IMG/VR virus record: IMGVR_UViG_3300027659_000072
Span: 1-41,941 of that record
Length of the DNA stretch: 41,941 nucleotides
Reading direction: 5' to 3' (one strand)
Source of the DNA: a virus
Made by a program: the position numbers and the translations under genes. Shown piece by piece: positions 35,347 to 41,941 of this stretch. The notes under the pieces were generated by a model that did not search any database, was not told the DNA's origin, and saw only the letters and a program-made list of their open reading frames with translations. Within the stretch, counting starts at the first letter, position 1, and each line of letters starts with the position of its first letter.

Positions 35347-38300
35347 ATGCCTGACTTACAAAGAACATTCCTTGCTGGAAAGATGAACAAAGATATTGAC
35401 GAGAGGCTACTGCCTGACGGACAATATCGACATGGGCTAAATGTTACCATAGACACATCTTCTGGATCTAATATAGGCGCACTTCAGAACGGATTGGGTG
35501 CGACAAAAGTATACCCTGTTACACAGGCAGTAAATAGCTTTGTCGGACAAGAGAGCGTAACCACCACCATAGGTGCGGTTTCGTATGAGGCTAAGAACCT
35601 TATATATTGGTTTATTACATGTCCTACATCAAACGCTATAATAGAGTACAATCAATCAAGCGGAACAACGTCAAGAGTACTCGAGTGCACTGTAGCTGGT
35701 GGTAACTATCTAAATTTTGACCCAAGCCAAATAATAACAGGTGTAAATTACTTAGAGGGAGAGATCGGTGATTCGTACTTATTTTGGACTGACAACTATA
35801 ATGCTCCTAGAAGAATCAACATAACAAGGTGCAAGTCTTATGGTGTAGACGATCCAAGAATTCCATTAGACATAAATGTTATTCTTAACCCTCCAATGAA
35901 CGCTCCGTACATATTACTAAGTAATGACAGTACAATCCAAACAAATAATTTAGAGGAGAAGTTTCTATACTTTGCGTACAGATATAAGTACATAGACAAC
36001 GAGTACAGCTCAATATCTCCGTTTTCTTCAGTTGCATTTGTTCCAGGCCAACTTAACATAGACTTTGAAACTGGTGACAATAAGGGAATGGTTAACACCA
36101 TGAACAAGGCTGATATTACATTCGAGACAGGAAATCAATTTGTAACAGAGATACAGCTGCTTGTTAGAGATACACGCAGCTTAAATGTAATGATTATCGA
36201 GAGCTTGAATAAGGCAAACATGTCAATACAAAGTAACAGTACGTTTAACTTTACATTTAGAAATAATAAAATATATGCTCCTATATCTACAGATCAGATA
36301 ACAAGACTGTTTGACAATGTACCGTTAAGGGCTCAGGCACAAGACATGATAGGGAACAGGTTGCTATATGGTAACTACCTACAATTTAGAAACATTGCAG
36401 ACTGCAATGACATTGGCATAAACATGAATTTTACTGTTAACTATGCATCATCTGCTGTTGTAAATACTTCATCTCCAAAGCCAACATTTAGAAGTGACAG
36501 GGACTACGAGGTAGGGATTATATATGGTGATGACTATGGACGTATGACAACGGCACTTACGTCTACAGAAACTAATTTTACAAACAGTAGCAGCAACGCT
36601 GTATACATTCCACCAATAAATTCAGATACAGCAAATAGTTTAATTGTTGAAATAAAAAATTCTCCTCCTTGTTGGGCTACAAACTATAGACTTGTAATAA
36701 AACAGGCTAAACAGACATACTACAATATATTTCCAAGGTTGTTTTATGCAAGTGGATCATTTAGATACTTTTTGATTAACGAGTCAGATAGAGACAAATT
36801 TAAGGTTGGTGGGTATTTGATATTTAAAACAGCTACTGGAGGTGCTACTCACGTAAATAAACAGTTTAAGATACTAGAGCTAGAACAAAAGGCGGCAGCG
36901 TTTATACCTAATGCTATCGAGGGTTTATATTTTAAGATTAAAATTGACTCAGGAGACGTATTTTTAATTGCTCCTACGGCACAAACTTGTGGTGGTACAG
37001 CTCTAGGAACTAATAACCCAAATCCTAATACACTAGCTATAGGATACACTGTTCCTGTACTTGTAAATAGTTCTAATGCTGCTGGAACTGGTGGATATGT
37101 GAACATGCAAGATAGATATACAACATCTCCTATATTTTATGGTAGTAGTACATCAGATGCAGGAGCAATAATTACTAGCTTTCAAGATCCAGGTATTCAA
37201 GCCATTGCTGGATTTAATGGTATAGGAGTTTCAAATCGTTTTTATGGAGGCATAGATTTAAGATATACAATACAGATAAGACCTGGAAATACGTACAGAT
37301 ATACTTCTGATGTTGCTGGTCTTATAGGGTGGTCAGCAGATATTCCAATAACTATAAATACATTACACTACATAAATCTACCTACTGGACAAACTGGCAC
37401 AGCTATTAACTTACCAAACTTAGCATTTGTAGTTAAATGGACTTCTACATCTGTATCTCTAGGAGATAAATTTATTGTTAATTGTAGATCTTTTAACGGG
37501 AATAATTATTTTAATAGTTCAAATGGTAATAATTTAGGATTATTAGAAACACACTACAAAAAAACAGGTGGTTTTGCAATAGTTAACTGTAACTGTAATG
37601 GACCAGTGTATGCAGGTGCATTAATATCAATTACAATAAAAAGAGATAAATATAATACAAATGCATATACAACGTTACAAACATTTCCTGCCTCTCAACA
37701 GAACTACAATAATATAGAGGAGTGGTTTATAGAGTCAGGGGCGTATTTATCATTTAAAGAATATGATAATAGTGGATCTGATATTGGTAGTCGTGGTGTA
37801 TGGTTTAGAAATACAACTGGTGCTGCACAAACACAAGTATATCCACCATATCCATCAATAGCAAATATTCAGCTATATAATTCAACTGCTGGAAATCAAG
37901 AAGCAACTAATTTTACATACAATAGATGGGATGGAACTAATGTAAAAATGTTTTTGAAGGGATATGGGAAAAGAGATGGAAATAATAAGCAAAACGTAAT
38001 TGAAACCTATTTTACAATAACACAAACACCCCCATCTAATTTTATTGTGTGCGAAACTGTTCCATCCGAGAATGATGTAGATATATTTCATGAACTAACC
38101 AAGACATATCCAATTATAAATCACAAACATATATCAAGGTGGCAGTATAACACAAAACAAAATGCTACAGGATTTACTAGGTTAACACAAACAGCTAAAA
38201 CTCAACCACATTATTTTACTGTTGGAGAAAAGGTATATGTAAATTCAGTTGGAATAACACCAACAACATTATACACAATCACTGCTGTACCTAGCAGATA

Positions 38301-39420
38301 CGCTATAGTTATAGACCTTCCGTTCCCTGGTGGACCAACAGTTCCTGGAGGCGTGGCATACACTATTGGTGAGAAAGATCAAACGTCTGTAACAAATGGT
38401 GCAACAATACAATTAAATCATCCAGACTCTGTAAACAGTGACTACAATGCCTTTTGTTTTGGGAATGGCCTAGAGTCATACAGGATTAAGGATGACTATG
38501 CGAATGCAACCATGGGCTATAGTCCAAGAGTTACAACAATAATAGAGGACTACTCCGAGCAAAATCAATTTGCATCGTTAACCTATAGTGGAATATTTAG
38601 GGGTGACTCATCTGTAAATAGACTAAATGAGTTTAACCTATCACTTGCAAATTTCATGAATTTAGACAAGCAGTACGGGCCTGTAAGAAAGCTACATGCT
38701 AGAGACTCAGATCTATTGGTTTTGCACCAAGACAAGGTCACATCTGTATTGTATGGTAAGAACTTACTAGTTGATGCTCTAGGAGGTGGTCAGGTAGCAT
38801 CTATACCAGAAGTACTTGGTAATCAGATAGCATATCCAGGGGAGTACGGTATAAGTAATAACCCTGAGAGCTTCGCTTATAATGGAAGTGATATTTACTT
38901 TACAGACGAAAAGAGAGGTGTCGTATTAAATTTAACTGGAAATCAAATATCTAGTATATCGTCAAATGGGATGACAGACTACTTTAGAGACTTAATGATC
39001 GACACAACGAATAAGCAAAAAATAGGAGGTTATGACCCATACAACAGAGCGTATGTAATTTCTTCTAATCAAATATCATCAATACCTTGTGAGTTGTCAT
39101 TGTTTCCAACTCAAAAATCAGTTGGATCTGCAATAGGTGGTACTCCTATATTTTTATTTGCTGTTACCACACCTCAGCCTACTTGGGGTATACAATTAAT
39201 TGACAATGGATTTGGGACAAATTGGGTAACTTACTTTTTACCTCCAGGAGGATACGATCAGTTTATATGGGGCAACGTAGCTCCAAACAATACTGGAGCA
39301 GTAAGAAGCGTTATATTCCAAGTCGGTTATTGTGGCGGAGTTAAGCAATTTATATTAACACAGGGTAGTGGTACTCTTATTGGAATAACAAACATTGTAC
39401 TAACAAAACCAACATCTTAA
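35347..39420 (+). CDS. large tail muzzle/nozzle-type protein, 1357 aa
   Basis: MPDLQRTFLAGKMNKDIDER followed by LLPDGQYRHGLNVTIDT is the hallmark start of the largest tail protein of many Bacteroidota phages, including crAss-like phages. Long stretches (about 50-330 and 1020-1260) look like beta-propeller blades, as in nozzle proteins (LHARDSDLLVLHQDKVTSVL; GGYDPYNRAYVISS). The centre (about 540-900) is a Thr/Asn-rich beta insertion. It would close the short tail and steer DNA release. Base composition drops to very AT-rich in the insertion compared with both ends, which hints at a foreign insert. The assignment as muzzle versus 'stabilization' protein is uncertain. Confidence 0.7.
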   Translation: MPDLQRTFLAGKMNKDIDERLLPDGQYRHGLNVTIDTSSGSNIGALQNGLGATKVYPVTQAVNSFVGQESVTTTIGAVSYEAKNLIYWFITCPTSNAIIEYNQSSGTTSRVLECTVAGGNYLNFDPSQIITGVNYLEGEIGDSYLFWTDNYNAPRRINITRCKSYGVDDPRIPLDINVILNPPMNAPYILLSNDSTIQTNNLEEKFLYFAYRYKYIDNEYSSISPFSSVAFVPGQLNIDFETGDNKGMVNTMNKADITFETGNQFVTEIQLLVRDTRSLNVMIIESLNKANMSIQSNSTFNFTFRNNKIYAPISTDQITRLFDNVPLRAQAQDMIGNRLLYGNYLQFRNIADCNDIGINMNFTVNYASSAVVNTSSPKPTFRSDRDYEVGIIYGDDYGRMTTALTSTETNFTNSSSNAVYIPPINSDTANSLIVEIKNSPPCWATNYRLVIKQAKQTYYNIFPRLFYASGSFRYFLINESDRDKFKVGGYLIFKTATGGATHVNKQFKILELEQKAAAFIPNAIEGLYFKIKIDSGDVFLIAPTAQTCGGTALGTNNPNPNTLAIGYTVPVLVNSSNAAGTGGYVNMQDRYTTSPIFYGSSTSDAGAIITSFQDPGIQAIAGFNGIGVSNRFYGGIDLRYTIQIRPGNTYRYTSDVAGLIGWSADIPITINTLHYINLPTGQTGTAINLPNLAFVVKWTSTSVSLGDKFIVNCRSFNGNNYFNSSNGNNLGLLETHYKKTGGFAIVNCNCNGPVYAGALISITIKRDKYNTNAYTTLQTFPASQQNYNNIEEWFIESGAYLSFKEYDNSGSDIGSRGVWFRNTTGAAQTQVYPPYPSIANIQLYNSTAGNQEATNFTYNRWDGTNVKMFLKGYGKRDGNNKQNVIETYFTITQTPPSNFIVCETVPSENDVDIFHELTKTYPIINHKHISRWQYNTKQNATGFTRLTQTAKTQPHYFTVGEKVYVNSVGITPTTLYTITAVPSRYAIVIDLPFPGGPTVPGGVAYTIGEKDQTSVTNGATIQLNHPDSVNSDYNAFCFGNGLESYRIKDDYANATMGYSPRVTTIIEDYSEQNQFASLTYSGIFRGDSSVNRLNEFNLSLANFMNLDKQYGPVRKLHARDSDLLVLHQDKVTSVLYGKNLLVDALGGGQVASIPEVLGNQIAYPGEYGISNNPESFAYNGSDIYFTDEKRGVVLNLTGNQISSISSNGMTDYFRDLMIDTTNKQKIGGYDPYNRAYVISSNQISSIPCELSLFPTQKSVGSAIGGTPIFLFAVTTPQPTWGIQLIDNGFGTNWVTYFLPPGGYDQFIWGNVAPNNTGAVRSVIFQVGYCGGVKQFILTQGSGTLIGITNIVLTKPTS

Positions 39421-39424
39421 TAAA

Positions 39425-41941
39425 ATGAATACAAATCAATCGTTTGAATATACAGGCAGCTCTCAGTATGACATAAATAATGTTATACTTAGTAATGCTA
39501 GCATTGCATTATTTGATACGTTGACTGGAGTTGGTGGGGTTGACTTTATGCCATCTAACGGATCAGTTGTTACGATAAAATCGGGAGACCCATCTGGAGC
39601 ATTTAGTGGCTTAGTGCCTACACTAAACAATAAGCTATACTATTTAGTTTCAGATCAACTTTATGATCAGTCAGACAGAGACATAATAATAGCCGACCGA
39701 ATAGAAATACCTGTGATTTATAACTCAGGAATATATGAGGGTACGTTTACCTTTGTCAATCCAAATGACTATGAATATTTATACTTATTGTGGGACTATT
39801 CTGACAATATTGGTACAGGTACTGCGTCGTTTTTAGGTGAAACATCAGACAGGTCTATATCTTTTCCACTTGGAGTTGATATTGGTATATCAGGTATAAA
39901 CTATAATGCAGTAGATTACCCTACTAGATTTCAGATAATGTGGGGTGATGTTATTGTTGCCGACTCGCAGTATGTTGGTTTAAATTCATTAGCGAACTAT
40001 AATGCATTAATAGCTTATGGTGTAGACCCATCAAATATAGCTTTGCAATCACCGTATGATGGACTAGTAAACAATGGTGTTGGGAGTCTTTTATTTAAGA
40101 AATTTGCTGCTGGAACTGGATTTGACGATGCTACAATTATAGTGTCATCTCCTGTTTCTGCAAGTTCAGTTTGGATTGTAAGCAAGATAGATATCTATTT
40201 AAATAGTTTTTGGATAGACATAACTGACGGCACTGATGCTGATGTGTGCACTCAGTGTCCTTTAGATCTATACTATCATAATGGCTTAGGATTACTTCCA
40301 GTATCAGGTGACACTATATACACAACTGCAATTGGCTCGTCAGTATTCGATGGTAATGATGCGTATCATATGATTGATACTTCTATCTGTACTATTCCAA
40401 CGCCTGTAAATAAGACATACTGTCTGGTAAGTGATTCAGGGATAGTAGTATCTGTATCTGAATGTAACTGCCCTGATTTTGCGGTACCATTTATATATCA
40501 AGAGGATATATACTTTAATATAAATGAAAACGTAAGTATCCCAATAAGTGTAACTAATTCTCCAACATCATGGATCGTTAACACTCCATGTCTTCAGTAT
40601 ATATTGACAGGAGGAACTGATTCTACATTGTTTGAGTATACTGACTGCGATGGTAATTTAAATAACGTAACAGTGTCACAGGGTCTTGACATAACGCTAT
40701 GTGCACTATCAATTCCAACTGTTGTACGAGGTAGTGGATCGGCTTCAGATAATGGCACATGTAACTCTGTAGTTTTTCCATCTGGGATTACATTTGAAAA
40801 TGGGATACTATATGGAACCGTCAACGAGGCTACAAATTTTAATGTAGAATTAATTGCTGAGAATTGTTTTGGAACAGGTGACCCTAGAACAATAGGTGTG
40901 TACATAGGACAGTCAAGTGAATATAATCCATTTTTAATAGATATAGAACAATTTAAAAAAACATCCGCTGACTGTTGCACTATAACACCATCGTTTACGC
41001 TTTCGTACTTTATTGGTTCTGGACTAGTTCCAACAAAGGGAGATCAAATATTTTTAGATAGAAATCAAGAAGACTTTATTATTGGTGGTAATAAGTGGTA
41101 CTATATAGACAAGTCAGACTACGTAATAAAGGTTGACTCGAATGGATACGTAAACGATATAGCTGTGTGCCCTGGAAGTACTACAACTACAACTACAACT
41201 ACAACTACTACCTTGCCTGCTGGTGATTATTTTGAGGCAACGTCTTGTTCAGATCCAACTATATCTGTAACATTATTAGATTCAAGTATGTTTGGGATAT
41301 TGGTTGGAGATGTAGTTAAAACTACAGATGGTAACTGCTGGACCATAACGGCATCGTCTATTGGAGGATTTCCATTTTACTATATAGAGAATCCAGTTAC
41401 TATATACCCAGACTGTTCAACATGTACGGGCACAACAACAACGACAACTACGACAACTACTACGACAGCTCCAGTTATTACTCCATTTAGTATGGACATT
41501 ACTGGTATGACATCTAACTTTAATGCATGTACCATAACACCCTCTCTAGTAACTATGTACCATAATGGTGCTTTCCTTTATCCAGGAGTAAACGACTTTG
41601 TTTACTCTGATGCATTGGGTGCTAATTTGTTTAATGGTGGTTACCTCTGGTACTACTGTGATTTTGGCGGTTACTTAGCTGCGATTAACATAGCTAATAC
41701 GGGGCAGGTGTTGCAGGAGAATAACTGTCTAGCCGTTACTACTACAACCACAACAACTACAATGCCGTTCTTCTATTATTATGGTGAGAAATGCACAAAC
41801 TTGGGCGGTCCTTCATACTTACTAGAGTATCAGAATCTATCTGGTCTTGATATTGGAGCAATAGTAAAAGATAGTGCTGGTGAGTGTTATCAGATAATGT
41901 CGGTTACAGTACCAGGTATAATTGACGGAACAATATTTTTT
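39425..41941 (+). CDS. large Cys-rich modular tail protein with poly-Thr linkers (partial)
   Basis: The frame is open from ATG 39425 to the last base (839 codons), so the C-terminus lies outside the window. Residues 1-270 are a beta-rich domain; from about 275 there are many Cys (TQCPLDLYY; SECNCPDF; SADCCTI) in domains of about 80-100 residues. After about 585 the domains are joined by runs of 9-12 Thr, as in CPGSTTTTTT then LPAGDYFEATSCSDP, GTTTTTTT then APVITPF, and AVTTTTTT then MPFFYYYGEKC. Modules share 'YYF...C...G.VVK...G.CY.I'. Likely an exposed tail or fibre protein; not recognised in detail. Confidence 0.75.
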   Translation, partial: MNTNQSFEYTGSSQYDINNVILSNASIALFDTLTGVGGVDFMPSNGSVVTIKSGDPSGAFSGLVPTLNNKLYYLVSDQLYDQSDRDIIIADRIEIPVIYNSGIYEGTFTFVNPNDYEYLYLLWDYSDNIGTGTASFLGETSDRSISFPLGVDIGISGINYNAVDYPTRFQIMWGDVIVADSQYVGLNSLANYNALIAYGVDPSNIALQSPYDGLVNNGVGSLLFKKFAAGTGFDDATIIVSSPVSASSVWIVSKIDIYLNSFWIDITDGTDADVCTQCPLDLYYHNGLGLLPVSGDTIYTTAIGSSVFDGNDAYHMIDTSICTIPTPVNKTYCLVSDSGIVVSVSECNCPDFAVPFIYQEDIYFNINENVSIPISVTNSPTSWIVNTPCLQYILTGGTDSTLFEYTDCDGNLNNVTVSQGLDITLCALSIPTVVRGSGSASDNGTCNSVVFPSGITFENGILYGTVNEATNFNVELIAENCFGTGDPRTIGVYIGQSSEYNPFLIDIEQFKKTSADCCTITPSFTLSYFIGSGLVPTKGDQIFLDRNQEDFIIGGNKWYYIDKSDYVIKVDSNGYVNDIAVCPGSTTTTTTTTTTTLPAGDYFEATSCSDPTISVTLLDSSMFGILVGDVVKTTDGNCWTITASSIGGFPFYYIENPVTIYPDCSTCTGTTTTTTTTTTTTAPVITPFSMDITGMTSNFNACTITPSLVTMYHNGAFLYPGVNDFVYSDALGANLFNGGYLWYYCDFGGYLAAINIANTGQVLQENNCLAVTTTTTTTTMPFFYYYGEKCTNLGGPSYLLEYQNLSGLDIGAIVKDSAGECYQIMSVTVPGIIDGTIFF
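41178..41760 (+). repeat. ACN-triplet runs coding for poly-Thr linkers
   Basis: Three runs of ACN codons (about 41180-41212, 41428-41468 and 41734-41760) separate Cys-rich domains. They are made of ACT/ACA/ACG in mixed order, a simple-sequence tract of (ACAACT)-like units. The same kind of tract occurs at 33546-33650 in a different gene. Confidence 0.85.

Noticed and set aside
40594-40980. Minus-strand 128-aa frame near the right end
   Set aside because: Antisense to the open Cys-rich tail gene, which is well supported across the region.
1-41941. Stop-codon recoding as in some crAss-like phages
   Set aside because: TAG ends several genes in good context (for example at 814, 9527 and 15397) and does not interrupt the large structural genes.
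1-41941. Integrase, attachment sites or insertion sequences
   Set aside because: No recombinase or transposase frame and no terminal inverted repeats with target duplications were found in the window.

Overview
The window is part of a lytic-type, AT-rich double-stranded DNA phage genome that very probably infects a member of the Bacteroidota. Three things point there: host-type promoters with a TAnnTTTG -7 box in front of most late transcription units, almost no Shine-Dalgarno sites, and a head/neck gene block (large terminase, 809-aa portal, scaffold-like protein, 474-aa capsid protein, two ring-like proteins and a 1357-aa muzzle-like protein) that reads like crAss-like (Crassvirales) or closely related short-tailed Bacteroidota phages. 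These family assignments rest on recognised sequence patterns, not on a database search. TAG, TGA and TAA all serve as stops, so there is no sign of stop-codon recoding.

Left half (1-10450, almost all on the minus strand): a dense early/replication block of very small genes, most touching or overlapping by 1-4 bases. At the left edge are a primase-type N-terminal domain (BT4734/VirE-like, cut by the window edge), a MazG-like small protein, an SSB-like DUF3127 protein ending in DLPF, a PD-(D/E)XK nuclease and its usual phage partner. Between them lie a 52-nt tRNA-like element without an anticodon arm and an intrinsic terminator. At 6009-6350 an AT-rich core is flanked by inverted arrays of an 8-bp iteron, a candidate replication origin or operator. 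The block from 6353 to 10133 holds about eighteen mini-genes, many preceded by the same AAAACCTAGAA leader.

The outstanding feature is in that mini-gene block: four type I hammerhead ribozymes (8742-8798, 9793-9849, 9972-10021, 10152-10203, all minus strand), each placed so that self-cleavage would leave a 22-24 nt leader in front of the next start codon. Stems II and III differ between copies but keep their pairing. One copy overlaps the end of the upstream gene. The first in transcription order would release a highly structured leader of about 250 nt.

The region 10450-11004 is a gene-free divergent control region with short repeats, hairpins and a consensus-like TTGACA-17-TATGAT box.

Right half (11017-41941, plus strand except one gene): a 449-aa basic protein with its own terminator; a phage GroEL-GroES pair; a minus-strand winged-helix-like regulator; a set of small virion-region proteins, a spike-base-like protein and receptor-binding candidates (BspA/DUF285 repeats, a G-rich 12-repeat fibre); a lysis cassette (unimolecular spanin, holin, amidase); then packaging, portal, scaffold, capsid, neck and muzzle. 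The window ends inside a large Cys-rich protein whose modules are joined by poly-Thr linkers. The plus-strand units are punctuated by TAnnTTTG promoters and intrinsic terminators, so head genes and tail/adhesin genes can be expressed as separate late units.
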